Assembly (NCBI GenBank): GCA_036562635.1
Contig: DATCJU010000067.1
Coordinates: 1 to 13,743, forward strand
DNA: 13,743 bases
From: DATCJU01 sp036562635
GTDB lineage: Bacteria > Actinomycetota > Actinomycetes > Mycobacteriales > Pseudonocardiaceae
Reading direction: 5' to 3'
How positions within the stretch are numbered: position 1 is the first letter of the stretch; each line of letters begins with the position of its first letter. Under the pieces are notes generated by a model that was given only the letters and a program-made list of their open reading frames with translations, was not told where the DNA came from and did no database searches. Of the stretch, positions 1 through 6,720 are shown piece after piece. Both the position numbers and the translations under genes were made by a program.

Positions 1-449
1 GTCTGGCGGTCGCCGACCTGCTCGGGCGCAACTGGCTGGCGCGAATGGTCGGCGCCCACGTGATGATCGACGAGTCGGTGGCCTTCGCCCTGGCCCAACG
101 CGACCCCGCTCGCGCCAGGGCCGCCTACTGGGCGTCCGGGATCCTCCTGTTCGCCGCCTGGAATCCCGCGGTGCTGCTGGGCGCCCTTCTCGGGGAGGCC
201 CTGGGGGACCCGGGCGCGTTCGGCCTGGACGCGGCGTTCCCCGCAGCCCTGCTGGCCCTGCTGCTGCCGTCGCTGCGTGACATTCCGGCATTGCGCGCGG
301 CGGTCACCGGGGCGGTGGTCGCCCTGGTGACGACACCGCTGCTCCCGGCCGGTCTTCCGGTTCTGCTCGCGCTGCTGGGCGTGGCGGCCGCCTGGCCGTC
401 CCGCTCCGACCGTGTACCTGTCGGCCGTGCCACCGGGGAGGGACGATGA
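1..449 (+). CDS. azlC: AzlC-family branched-chain amino acid exporter subunit, C-terminal part
   Basis: Only the C-terminal 148 residues are in the window. The frame is open from base 3 and the gene starts upstream. AzlC is the large membrane subunit of the AzlCD exporter, which moves branched-chain amino acids and analogues out of the cell. The fragment carries the family signature HVMIDESVAFAL about 18 residues into the visible part, then several hydrophobic membrane segments rich in Ala, Leu and Val (for example ILLFAAWNPAVLLGALLG and AALLALLLPSL). The stop codon overlaps the azlD start in an ATGA, as expected for a two-subunit transporter made in equal amounts. Family assignment rests on the IDES motif, the membrane character and the adjoining azlD. 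The N-terminal half cannot be checked. Confidence 0.85.
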   Translation, partial: LAVADLLGRNWLARMVGAHVMIDESVAFALAQRDPARARAAYWASGILLFAAWNPAVLLGALLGEALGDPGAFGLDAAFPAALLALLLPSLRDIPALRAAVTGAVVALVTTPLLPAGLPVLLALLGVAAAWPSRSDRVPVGRATGEGR

Positions 450-754
450 CCGTCGCAGCCGTGCTGGTTCTGGCCGCGGGCACCTTCGCACTCCGCATCG
501 CCGGGCCGCTGCTGCGCGACCGGATCACCGTCTCCGAGCGCATGCAGCGGATCATCACGATCGCGGCCACCACGCTGCTGGCGGCGTTGGTCGCCACCCA
601 GGCCCTCACCGAGGCCGGCGGATTCGCCGGATGGGCCCGACCGGCCGGGGTGCTCGTGGGTGCCGTGGCGGCCTGGCGGCGCCTGCCCTTCGTCGTCGTG
701 GTCGTCCTGGCCGCCGCCACCACCGCCCTGCTCCGTCTGGCCGGTGTGCCCTGA
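446..754 (+). CDS. azlD: AzlD-family branched-chain amino acid transport protein
   Basis: This is a 102-residue integral membrane protein, the usual size for AzlD, the small partner of AzlC in branched-chain amino acid export. The N-terminus (VAAVLVLAAGTFALRIAGPLL) is a membrane segment carrying the family's typical TFALR-type motif. Two to three further hydrophobic segments follow (about residues 36-57, 65-75 and 79-99). The ATG lies inside the azlC stop (ATGA), so translation is probably coupled. A purine-rich GGGGAGGGA just upstream serves as ribosome binding site. No downstream gene follows closely: 201 bases separate it from pdxT, so azlCD probably ends here. Confidence 0.85.
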   Translation: MTVAAVLVLAAGTFALRIAGPLLRDRITVSERMQRIITIAATTLLAALVATQALTEAGGFAGWARPAGVLVGAVAAWRRLPFVVVVVLAAATTALLRLAGVP

Positions 755-850
755 CGTCGACGAGGACCCCTCCGCCCGTCGCTCGGCGACCGACTTCCCG
801 GACGCGTGGTGAACCCGTCGCCGCGTGCCGCCGTCCCCGCTCCTCGACGG

Positions 851-879
851 CACCCGGTGCGCGCTCCCGGAACCGGGTG
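851..879 (+). terminator. Hairpin between azlD and pdxT
   Basis: CACCCGGT (851-858) and ACCGGGTG (872-879) form a perfect 8-bp stem around a 13-base loop, about 100 bases after the azlD stop. No T-run follows. It could be a weak GC-rich terminator for azlCD or part of the pdxT leader. The rest of the 755-955 interval holds no convincing gene. A TACGCT at 910-915 is a possible -10 element for pdxT, but no good -35 stands at the right distance. Confidence 0.3.
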
Positions 880-955
880 GCGGCCGACGGTGACCACCGT
901 GTCGCCCCGTACGCTGATGGGGGAACAACCAGCAAGAACAACCGGAGGCCAAGCC

Positions 956-1576
956 GTGTCCCACGCCCAGCCCGTCGTCGGCGTGCTCGCCCTGCAGGGC
1001 GACGTTCGCGAGCATCTCATCGCACTCGCCGAGTGCGACGTGCTGGCCCGCCCGGTGCGTCGGCCCGAGGAACTGGCGGAGGTCCACGGGCTGGTGCTGC
1101 CCGGCGGTGAGTCCACGACGATGAGCCGACTGCTGGAGACCTTCGAGCTACTGGAGCCGCTGCGTGAGCGGGTGGCCGCCGGCATGCCCGTCTACGGGTC
1201 CTGTGCGGGAATGATCCTGCTGGCCAGCAAGGTCCTCGACGGCCGTCCGGACCAGCACAGCCTCGGTGCCATCGACATGGTGGTGCGCCGCAACGCCTTC
1301 GGTCGCCAGGTGGACTCCTTCGAGGCCGACTTGGACGTGGCAGGACTGGACGGCGGACCGCTTCGTGCGGTGTTCATCCGCGCCCCCTGGGTGGAGTCGG
1401 TCGGTGCGGGTGTGGACGTGCTCGCCACCGTTCCCGATCATCCGGCGGCGGGGGCGGCCGCGGGTAGGATCGTCGCGGTTCGGCAGGGGCAGGCGCTGGC
1501 CACCTCGTTCCACCCGGAGCTGACCGGTGACGGCCGCGTGCACCGTCTCTTCGTGGAGACCGTGCGAGCCGCCTGA
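956..1576 (+). CDS. pdxT: Pyridoxal 5'-phosphate synthase glutaminase subunit PdxT
   Basis: PdxT is the class I glutamine amidotransferase that hydrolyses glutamine and feeds ammonia to PdxS, which builds pyridoxal 5'-phosphate (vitamin B6). The 206-residue product fits the family. Visible motifs are the N-terminal GVLALQGDVREH, the oxyanion segment PGGESTT (residues 49-55), the nucleophile elbow YGSCAGM with Cys83, and SFHPE with His186 and Glu188, so the Cys-His-Glu triad is complete. I chose GTG 956 because a GGAGG (944-948) lies 7 bases ahead and the protein then begins just before the conserved GVLALQG. An upstream in-frame ATG at 917 lacks such a site. The obligate partner pdxS is not adjacent and presumably lies upstream, as in Mycobacterium, where another gene separates the two. 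The yebC start follows after 78 bases. Confidence 0.95.
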   Translation: MSHAQPVVGVLALQGDVREHLIALAECDVLARPVRRPEELAEVHGLVLPGGESTTMSRLLETFELLEPLRERVAAGMPVYGSCAGMILLASKVLDGRPDQHSLGAIDMVVRRNAFGRQVDSFEADLDVAGLDGGPLRAVFIRAPWVESVGAGVDVLATVPDHPAAGAAAGRIVAVRQGQALATSFHPELTGDGRVHRLFVETVRAA

Positions 1577-1592
1577 GCCCGGCTGGCCCACA

Positions 1593-1609
1593 AGCGGGAA
1601 GAGCCCGCT
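1593..1609 (+). other. Small hairpin in the pdxT-yebC gap
   Basis: AGCGGG (1593-1598) and CCCGCT (1604-1609) form a perfect 6-bp stem with a 5-base loop, 17 bases after the pdxT stop and 46 before yebC. There is no T-run. It may be an RNA processing or attenuation element, or chance in GC-rich DNA. Confidence 0.2.
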
Positions 1610-1654
1610 CCGGGGACGGGGGGACGGGCACGACACGCAACACCTGGAGGGAAG

Positions 1655-2404
1655 ATGGCTGGCCACTCGAAGTGGGCCACCACCAAGCACAAGAAGGCCG
1701 TCCTCGACGCCAAGCGCGGCAAGCTGTTCGCCAAGCTGATCAAGAACATCGAGGTTGCCGCGCGCACCGGCGGGGGTGACCCGGACGCCAACCCGACCCT
1801 GTACGACGCCATCCAGAAGGCGCGGAAGAACTCCGTCCCGCTGGACAACATCAACCGTGCCATCAAGCGCGGTTCCGGTCAGGAGGCGGGCGGCGCCGAC
1901 TACCAGACGATCATGTACGAGGGCTACGGCCCGAACGGTGTCGCCCTGCTGATCGAGTGCCTCACCGACAACCGCAACCGGGCGGCCAGCGAGGTGCGGA
2001 CCGCGATGACCCGTAACGGTGGCTCGATGGCGGACGCCGGCTCGGTGTCCTACCTGTTCAACCGCAAGGGCGTCGTGCTGCTGCCCAAGAACGGTCTGTC
2101 CGAAGACGACGTGCTGGCGGCGGTCCTGGACGCCGGTGCGGAGGAGGTCAACGACCTCGGCGAGGAGTTCGAGGTGGTCTGCGAGGCCAGCGACCTGGTC
2201 GCGGTGCGCAAGAGCCTGCAGGACGCCGGTATCGACTACAACTCCGCCGAGGCCAACTTCCTGCCCTCCACCACCGTCCCCCTGGACGCCGAGGCGGCGA
2301 AGAAGGTCTTCAAGCTCATCGAGGCGCTGGAGGACTGCGACGACGTGCAGAACGTCTACGCGAACTTCGACGTCTCCGACGAGGTCCTGGCGTCCATCGA
2401 CTGA
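1655..2404 (+). CDS. yebC: YebC/PmpR family protein (TACO1 homologue)
   Basis: The 249-residue product is a full-length YebC/PmpR family protein. The family was long annotated as probable transcriptional regulators. The mitochondrial homologue TACO1 acts in translation, so the bacterial role may also be on the ribosome. Visible hallmarks are the N-terminal MAGHSKWATTKHKK, the segment KLFAKLIKNIEVAAR, the loop GGGDPDANPTLYDAIQKA, YEGYGPNGVALLIECLTDN and NRAASEVRTAM. The C-terminal third ends in a segment with a DCDDVQNVYANFD motif. The ATG is preceded by GGAGGG four bases upstream. The gene lies in the classical pdxT-yebC-ruvC neighbourhood. It is followed 89 bases later by a strong hairpin, so ruvCAB is probably transcribed separately. 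I see nothing unusual in the protein. Confidence 0.97.
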   Translation: MAGHSKWATTKHKKAVLDAKRGKLFAKLIKNIEVAARTGGGDPDANPTLYDAIQKARKNSVPLDNINRAIKRGSGQEAGGADYQTIMYEGYGPNGVALLIECLTDNRNRAASEVRTAMTRNGGSMADAGSVSYLFNRKGVVLLPKNGLSEDDVLAAVLDAGAEEVNDLGEEFEVVCEASDLVAVRKSLQDAGIDYNSAEANFLPSTTVPLDAEAAKKVFKLIEALEDCDDVQNVYANFDVSDEVLASID

Positions 2405-2493
2405 GCTCGCGTCCGCTCCGGCACGGTGTGGCCGGGGATCGTGACGAGGAGACCGAGGAGGCGACGACCGAGATTGGTCGATCCGGTCCACAT

Positions 2494-2535
2494 AGTGACG
2501 GGCGGCGCCCCCGGCGACGCCGCCCGTCACTTTCC
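2494..2535 (+). terminator. Strong terminator hairpin after yebC
   Basis: Bases 2494-2507 and 2518-2531 pair perfectly over 14 bp around a 10-base loop. The 3' arm runs into TTTCC (2531-2535). It lies 89 bases after the yebC stop and 78 before the next gene, and is the longest uninterrupted stem in the window. The short T-run fits a GC-rich intrinsic terminator. It marks the end of the pdxT-yebC unit and implies a separate promoter for the cassette that follows. CAGGAT at 2555-2560 is a weak -10 candidate. Confidence 0.7.
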
Positions 2536-2609
2536 GCGTGCGGCCTGCATGGTCCAGGATGAGGGTGTGTCAGGTCGTCACGCTTCCATCCCGGGTGGGC
2601 AGGTGTGCC

Positions 2610-3122
2610 GTGCGTGATGAAGAGTGGGAGCGGCACGACCGGCTCGACGACGAGTTGCTGGCCCGCGTCCGGGACGCCGGCTACGCGGTGTTGGCCGTGT
2701 TCGACCCCGAGGAGGCGGCACCACCGTTCACCTACACGCTGGGAGCGTGGCGCAGCTTCTCCCACCCCGAGGTGGTCGTCGTGGGGGTCGAGCACGACCT
2801 GGGGACCCTCCTGGTGGAGAGCTGCCTGGAGCGGGTGCAGGCCGGGGAACGGTTCGAGCCAGGGCGTCACTACGACGGCTTCCTGGAGGAACTGCCGGTG
2901 TGCTTCGAACGGGTCGACCTGGAGCGGTACCGGGACTGGTTCGAGCCGGCGCACCTGGTCTACCAGGACGGTGACTTCCCGATGCTGCAGCTGGTGGTGC
3001 CCGACGGTGAGGGGCGCTGGCCGTGGGACCCGGGAGTGGACCGGGACTTCGTGACCGCCCAGCCGGTGCTCACCGCGTCCGGTCGCCCGGAGAGCCACGA
3101 ACCGAAGGTGCAGGTGACATGA
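2610..3122 (+). CDS. DUF4262-like protein of unknown function, first tandem copy
   Basis: This is a soluble protein of about 170 residues with no signal peptide or membrane segment. It resembles the DUF4262 family through the block PPFTYTLGAW (residues 38-47), a downstream HPEVVVVGV, and the C-terminal FPMLQLVVP followed by RWPWDPG. The family's biochemical function is unknown to me and no catalytic motif stands out. The start is uncertain. GTG 2610 gives an N-terminus matching the second copy, and an AGGTG lies close by. In-frame ATGs at 2538 and 2559 would add a poorly conserved stretch. The stop overlaps the next gene's ATG (ATGA at 3119-3122). A hand alignment with the next protein gives about 47% identity over some 154 positions, so the two are tandem paralogues. 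Confidence 0.7.
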   Translation: MRDEEWERHDRLDDELLARVRDAGYAVLAVFDPEEAAPPFTYTLGAWRSFSHPEVVVVGVEHDLGTLLVESCLERVQAGERFEPGRHYDGFLEELPVCFERVDLERYRDWFEPAHLVYQDGDFPMLQLVVPDGEGRWPWDPGVDRDFVTAQPVLTASGRPESHEPKVQVT

Positions 3123-3622
3123 CGACCCTCGCCGAGGACGAGGAGCTGCGGCGGAAGCTGCTGGCCGCGGCCGAGGAGCACGGTGCGGCCGTGGTGCACG
3201 TCGCCGAGGAGGACGGACAGCCACCGTACGCGTTCTCCGTTGGTGCCTGGCGCCAGCTCGGGGTTCCCGAGGTGATCGTGATCGGTCTGGCCCCGCAGGT
3301 GGCCCAGGCCGTCGTCGACACCTACGTGGACCGGTGCCGGGCCGGTGAGCGGTTCACCCCCGGCCAGCTGTACGACGGATTCCTCCAGGAGTGCCGGGTC
3401 ACCTTCGAGCGGGTCCTCGACCGGTACTACCCCGAGTGGTTCGGGCACGCCTTCCTGGTCTACCGCGCCGGTACGTTCCCGGCGTTGCAGCTGGTGGTGC
3501 CCACCCCGGACGGGGCCTGGCCGTGGCAGCCGGATGCGCCTCCCGGGTTCGACACCTGGCAGCCCCTGCTCACCGCCAGTGGTGGTCCGGAGAGCTGGAC
3601 CCCCGGCGTCGACGGGCCGTGA
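3119..3622 (+). CDS. DUF4262-like protein of unknown function, second tandem copy
   Basis: This is a 167-residue soluble protein, paralogous to the gene before it. The same landmarks occur in the same order: PPYAFSVGAW (residues 35-44), PEVIVIGL, RAGERFTPG, YDGFLQE, FLVYRAGTFPALQLVVP, AWPWQP and a terminal QPLLTASGGPES. A 17-base run at the QLVVP segment is identical in the two genes, which supports duplication within this lineage or its recent ancestors. ATG 3119 is chosen because it overlaps the preceding stop and has AGGTG just upstream. In-frame upstream codons lie inside the first copy. The gene ends in a GTGA shared with the acetyltransferase. Function is unknown. The two copies differ most in the region after the GL of PEVIVIGL and near the C-terminus, which would suit diverged partners or a heterodimer, but that is inference. 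Confidence 0.72.
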   Translation: MTTLAEDEELRRKLLAAAEEHGAAVVHVAEEDGQPPYAFSVGAWRQLGVPEVIVIGLAPQVAQAVVDTYVDRCRAGERFTPGQLYDGFLQECRVTFERVLDRYYPEWFGHAFLVYRAGTFPALQLVVPTPDGAWPWQPDAPPGFDTWQPLLTASGGPESWTPGVDGP

Positions 3623-4146
3623 CCGCGACCCCCGACGGACGGTGGGGTCCCGGCGAGGGACGCATCGGTCCGCTCGCACCCGAGCACGCCGGTGAGGTGC
3701 TCACCGTGCAACGTGCGGCCTACCTGGTCGAGGCGCAGCGCTACGCGACCCTGCTGATTTCCCCGTTGGTGGAGACCCTGGAGCAGGTGCGGGCGGACAT
3801 CGCCGCACCGGAGGTGCTCACCCTCGGCGCCTGGTGGGGGCACCGGTTGGTGGGTTCGGTGCGTGGGCGGGTCGCGGGTGAGTCGATGGAGGTCAGCCGG
3901 CTCGCGGTGGCCCCGGACATGCAGGGGCGTGGTGTGGGCCGGGCGCTGCTGGCCGCCGTGGAGTCCGCCGCCCCACCGGTGGTGCGCACGGTGTGGCTGG
4001 TCACCGGTCACCGCAGCGAGAACAACATCCGGTTGTACCAACGGGCCGGGTACCGCGGGGTCGGCACCACCACCGACCCGGCCGGTGTGCTGTTGCTGCG
4101 CATGGAGAAACCCCTGCACCGCTCCTCGACGACGGCGCCACGGTGA
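3619..4146 (+). CDS. GNAT family N-acetyltransferase
   Basis: The product is about 175 residues with a single GNAT fold, which transfers an acetyl group from acetyl-CoA to an amine. The acetyl-CoA binding motif A is clear: VSRLAVAPDMQGRGVGRALL, with Q102-G-R-G-V-G107 as the pyrophosphate loop. It is followed by VWLVTGHRSENNIRLYQRAGYRGVGT, the typical beta strand and helix with Asn and Tyr of motif B. GTG 3619 is chosen because it overlaps the stop of the second DUF4262-like gene (GTGA). No good ribosome binding site stands close, so translation is probably coupled. The substrate cannot be read from sequence. Candidates include a small molecule, an antibiotic or a protein N-terminus. Sharing an operon with two paralogues of unknown function suggests a joint role. 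The gene is followed by 132 bases containing several overlapping CCGGT repeats, then ruvC. Confidence 0.85.
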   Translation: MTATPDGRWGPGEGRIGPLAPEHAGEVLTVQRAAYLVEAQRYATLLISPLVETLEQVRADIAAPEVLTLGAWWGHRLVGSVRGRVAGESMEVSRLAVAPDMQGRGVGRALLAAVESAAPPVVRTVWLVTGHRSENNIRLYQRAGYRGVGTTTDPAGVLLLRMEKPLHRSSTTAPR

Positions 4147-4236
4147 TCACCGGTCCCCTCCGGTCCTGGCGCCGGTCACCGGAACCGGAGCGCGACGTGC
4201 CGTGGACGCCGGGCGGCCGGGAACCCGCCCACCCTT

Positions 4237-4242
4237 TAGGGT
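4237..4242 (+). promoter_or_regulatory. Possible -10 element for ruvCAB
   Basis: TAGGGT fits the actinobacterial TANNNT -10 pattern and lies 5 bases ahead of the LexA box. A start of transcription about 7 bases downstream would fall inside that box, an arrangement suited to repression. No recognisable -35 stands 16-18 bases upstream, so this is tentative. Confidence 0.3.
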
Positions 4243-4246
4243 TTCT

Positions 4247-4260
4247 CGAACGGATGTTCG
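4247..4260 (+). promoter_or_regulatory. LexA (SOS) box upstream of ruvC
   Basis: CGAAC-GGAT-GTTCG is an exact match to the Gram-positive/actinobacterial SOS box core, CGAAC-N4-GTTCG, a perfect 5+5 inverted repeat. It lies 18 bases before the chosen ruvC start and just upstream of its ribosome binding site. LexA bound here would block the ruvCAB promoter until RecA-stimulated self-cleavage after DNA damage. DNA-damage control of ruv genes is known in other bacteria, so site and gene function agree. Confidence 0.88.
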
Positions 4261-4278
4261 TGACGGAGGATGGTGGCC

Positions 4279-4863
4279 GTGCGGGTTCTGGGCGTCGATC
4301 CCGGTTTGACCCGGTGCGGGCTGGGCGTCGTCGACGGCGGCTCCGGCCGGACGGTGCGTTGCGTCGCGGTGGACGTGGTACGCACCCCGGTCGACGCCGA
4401 CATCCCGCACCGCCTGCTCGCCCTGTCCGAGGCCGTGGAGGAGTGGCTGGAGCGGTACCGGCCGGACGTGGTGGCCGTCGAGCGGGTCTTCAGCCAGCAC
4501 AACGTGCGCACGGTGATGGGCACCGCGCAGGCGGGTGGGGTGGTGGCCCTGCTGGCCGCCCGTCGTGGGCTGCCGGTGGCCTTCCACACACCCAGTGAGG
4601 TCAAGGCCGCGGTGACCGGATCGGGGCGTGCGGACAAGGCACAGGTCACCGCGATGGTGACCCGGGTGCTCCGGTTGCGGGAGGCACCTCGGCCCGCCGA
4701 CGCGGCCGACGCCCTGGCGCTGGCGGTGTGCCACCTGTGGCGGGCCCCGATGGCGGACCGGCTGGCCCAGGCACGCGCCCGGGCCGAGGAACAGGCCCGT
4801 GCCTACCGGGCCCGGTTGGCCGCGGCCGCGCGCGGGGAGAACGACGGAGGTGGGCGTAGGTGA
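4279..4863 (+). CDS. ruvC: Crossover junction endodeoxyribonuclease RuvC
   Basis: RuvC is the Holliday-junction resolvase that nicks two strands symmetrically in a complex with RuvAB. The four acidic metal-binding residues are present: Asp7 in GVDPGLTRCG, Glu68 in VAVERVFSQHN, and Asp141 and Asp144 in PADAADALALA. The motif HTPSEVKAAVTGSGRADKAQV is typical of actinobacterial RuvC. There are three possible starts: ATG 4270, GTG 4273 and GTG 4279. GGAGG (4265-4269) abuts the first and lies 9 bases from the last, and GTG 4279 reproduces the usual family N-terminus (V/MRVLGVDPG), giving 194 residues. The C-terminus has an Arg/Ala-rich helical tail. The stop overlaps ruvA (GTGA). A LexA box just upstream points to SOS control of the whole ruvCAB unit. 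Confidence 0.97.
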   Translation: MRVLGVDPGLTRCGLGVVDGGSGRTVRCVAVDVVRTPVDADIPHRLLALSEAVEEWLERYRPDVVAVERVFSQHNVRTVMGTAQAGGVVALLAARRGLPVAFHTPSEVKAAVTGSGRADKAQVTAMVTRVLRLREAPRPADAADALALAVCHLWRAPMADRLAQARARAEEQARAYRARLAAAARGENDGGGRR

Positions 4864-5483
4864 TCTCCTCGGTACGGGGCCGGGTGTTGTCGATCGGGCT
4901 CGACCACGCCGTCATCGAGGTCGGAGGGGTGGGGCTGGCGGTGCACGCCACCCCGGCCACCCTGGCCGGGCTGCGTCGCGGGGAGGAGGCCCAGCTGGCC
5001 ACCACCCTGGTGGTACGGGAGGACTCGCTCACCCTCTACGGCTTCACCGACCACGAGGCCCGGGAACTGTTCGAGCTGCTGCAGACGGTGTCCGGGATCG
5101 GTCCCCGGCTGGCCATGGCCATGTTGGCGGTGCTGGAGCCCGAGCGACTGTGCCAGGCCCTGGCCGACGGCAACATCACCGTGCTCACCCAGGTGCCCGG
5201 AATCGGCCGCAAGGGTGCCGAGCGGCTCATCATCGAACTGCGGGACAAGGTGGGTGCGCTGGCCGCACGCGGGGCCGAGGACGCCGGCGGGGTCGTGCGA
5301 GGTTCGGTGCTGTCCCGGATACGGGACGAGGTGACCGAGGCACTGGTCGGTCTGGGATTCCCGGTCAAGCAGGCCGAACAGGCGGTGGAGACCGTGCTGG
5401 CCGACGGCACGGCGGACGGGCGGATCCCCGACACCGCGACGGTGCTGCGCCGGGCGCTGTCCCTGCTGGGTCGCAAGCGCTAG
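4860..5483 (+). CDS. ruvA: Holliday junction branch migration protein RuvA
   Basis: RuvA forms tetramers that hold the four-way junction open and flat and load RuvB rings. The 207-residue product has the N-terminal OB-fold (ISSVRGRVLSIG, with EVGGVGLAVHATPAT), then two helix-hairpin-helix motifs, SGIGPRLA (residues 78-85) and PGIGRKGAERL (113-123). A flexible Ala/Gly-rich linker leads to the small C-terminal domain that contacts RuvB (EVTEALVGLGFPVKQAEQAVE). GTG 4860 overlaps the ruvC stop and has GGAGG (4846-4850) 9 bases ahead, supporting coupled translation. ruvB follows 16 bases after the stop. Nothing is missing compared with the family. Confidence 0.97.
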   Translation: MISSVRGRVLSIGLDHAVIEVGGVGLAVHATPATLAGLRRGEEAQLATTLVVREDSLTLYGFTDHEARELFELLQTVSGIGPRLAMAMLAVLEPERLCQALADGNITVLTQVPGIGRKGAERLIIELRDKVGALAARGAEDAGGVVRGSVLSRIRDEVTEALVGLGFPVKQAEQAVETVLADGTADGRIPDTATVLRRALSLLGRKR

Positions 5484-5499
5484 AGACGGGAGCGACGAC

Positions 5500-6609
5500 G
5501 TGCACGATGGACCGGTGGAACACACCGAGCTGGACCCCGGCTTCGACCCGCCCGTGGGGCGTGACCCGGTCGGAGCCGCCGGGCCCGCCCCGTTGTCCCC
5601 GCACGCCGAGCCCCACGAGCGGGACGTCGAGTCGACGCTCCGGCCGCACCGGTTGTCGGAGTTCGTCGGCCAGAGCAGGGTGCGGGAGCAGCTGGAGCTG
5701 GTCCTGGAGGGGGCGCGCCGCCGGGGCACCCCCCCGGACCACGTCCTGCTCTCCGGCCCTCCGGGACTGGGCAAGACCAGCCTGGCGATGATCATCGCGG
5801 CCGAGCTCGGCAGCGCGATCCGGATCACCTCCGGCCCGGCCCTGGAACGTGCCGGTGACCTCGCGGCGATGCTGTCCAACCTGGCCGAGGGGGACGTGCT
5901 GTTCATCGACGAGATCCACCGCATCGCCCGTCCGGCCGAAGAGATGCTCTACCTGGCCATGGAGGACTTCCGGGTCGACGTGGTGGTCGGCAAGGGGCCG
6001 GGTGCCACCAGCATTCCGCTGGAGATCGCCCCGTTCACCCTGGTCGGTGCCACCACCCGCTCCGGTGCGCTGACCGGTCCGCTGCGGGACCGCTTCGGCT
6101 TCACCGCGCACATGGAGTTCTACACGCCGGAGGAGCTGGAGCAGGTGTTGCGACGGTCGGCCCGGATCCTGGGGGTGGACCTGCGCCCGGACGGGGCCGA
6201 GGAGATCGCCCGCCGCTCGCGGGGCACCCCGCGGATCGCCAACCGGTTGCTCCGCCGGGTACGGGACTATGCCGAGGTGCGGGCGGACGGAGCGGTCACC
6301 AGGGAGGTGGCCCGGGCCGCACTCGAGGTCTACGACGTCGACGAACTCGGGTTGGACCGCCTGGACCGTGCCGTACTGGACGCGCTGGTCCGCTCGTTCG
6401 GCGGTGGTCCGGTCGGGGTGTCCACCCTGGCGGTCGCCGTCGGGGAGGAGGCCACGACGGTGGAGGAGGTCTGCGAGCCCTACCTGGTGCGTATCGGCAT
6501 GCTCGCCCGTACCCCGCGCGGGCGGGTGGCCACCGCGGCCGCATGGCGTCACCTGGGTCTGCAGCCCCCGGACGAGGTGCTGGCGGCGCCCTCGTTGTTC
6601 GACGAGTGA
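5500..6609 (+). CDS. ruvB: Holliday junction DNA helicase RuvB
   Basis: RuvB is the hexameric AAA+ motor that drives branch migration of Holliday junctions together with RuvA. In the 369-residue product I see Walker A GPPGLGKTS (residues 86-94), Walker B DVLFIDEIH (132-140), a sensor 1 region VGATTRSG (182-189), the sensor 2 arginine in GTPRIANRL (Arg245), and the C-terminal winged-helix domain (LGLDRLDRAVLDAL, GPVGVSTLAVAVGE, EPYLVRIGMLARTPRGR). About 45 weakly conserved, acidic and Pro-rich residues precede the usual start of homology (ESTLRPHRLSEFVGQ), somewhat longer than in many homologues. GTG 5500 has GGGAG 7 bases ahead. A GTG at 5515 is an alternative. The gene is the last of the SOS-linked ruvCAB unit, and 111 bases separate it from yajC. 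Confidence 0.97.
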   Translation: MHDGPVEHTELDPGFDPPVGRDPVGAAGPAPLSPHAEPHERDVESTLRPHRLSEFVGQSRVREQLELVLEGARRRGTPPDHVLLSGPPGLGKTSLAMIIAAELGSAIRITSGPALERAGDLAAMLSNLAEGDVLFIDEIHRIARPAEEMLYLAMEDFRVDVVVGKGPGATSIPLEIAPFTLVGATTRSGALTGPLRDRFGFTAHMEFYTPEELEQVLRRSARILGVDLRPDGAEEIARRSRGTPRIANRLLRRVRDYAEVRADGAVTREVARAALEVYDVDELGLDRLDRAVLDALVRSFGGGPVGVSTLAVAVGEEATTVEEVCEPYLVRIGMLARTPRGRVATAAAWRHLGLQPPDEVLAAPSLFDE

Positions 6610-6637
6610 GGAGCGTGTGCCAGACCACTCCGGGCAT

Positions 6638-6666
6638 TTGGCAGACTCGATAGACGTAGGTAGTCA
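6638..6666 (+). promoter_or_regulatory. Putative promoter for yajC-secD-secF
   Basis: TTGGCA (6638-6643) resembles a -35 element and TAGTCA (6661-6666) a -10 element, separated by 17 bases. Both sit in the ruvB-yajC gap, 55 bases before the yajC ATG. The local sequence (6635-6680) is noticeably richer in A/T than its surroundings, as promoters often are. The last -10 position is A instead of T. If real, it separates Sec genes from SOS-controlled ruvCAB. Confidence 0.4.
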
Positions 6667-6720
6667 GAACGGACGAAACGACACCAGGTGGACCGAGCGG
6701 TCCCACCGGAGACGAGAATC

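Noticed and set aside
304..1185. Long minus-strand open frames over azlD-pdxT and similar ones elsewhere (for example 1148-2530, 6549-8327, 6664-9084)
   Set aside because: They are antisense shadows of well-identified genes in high-GC DNA. Their translations are Arg/Gly/His-rich and show no family motifs.
2426..2617. Small plus-strand frame between yebC and the DUF4262-like genes
   Set aside because: It spans the 14-bp terminator hairpin, has no credible ribosome binding site and its translation is Arg/Pro-rich without recognisable features.
4147..4195. Overlapping CCGGT/ACCGG repeats after the GNAT gene as a terminator
   Set aside because: Several 5-6 bp stems compete (for example 4159-4164 with 4178-4183), none is long, and there is no T-run, so no single terminator can be supported.
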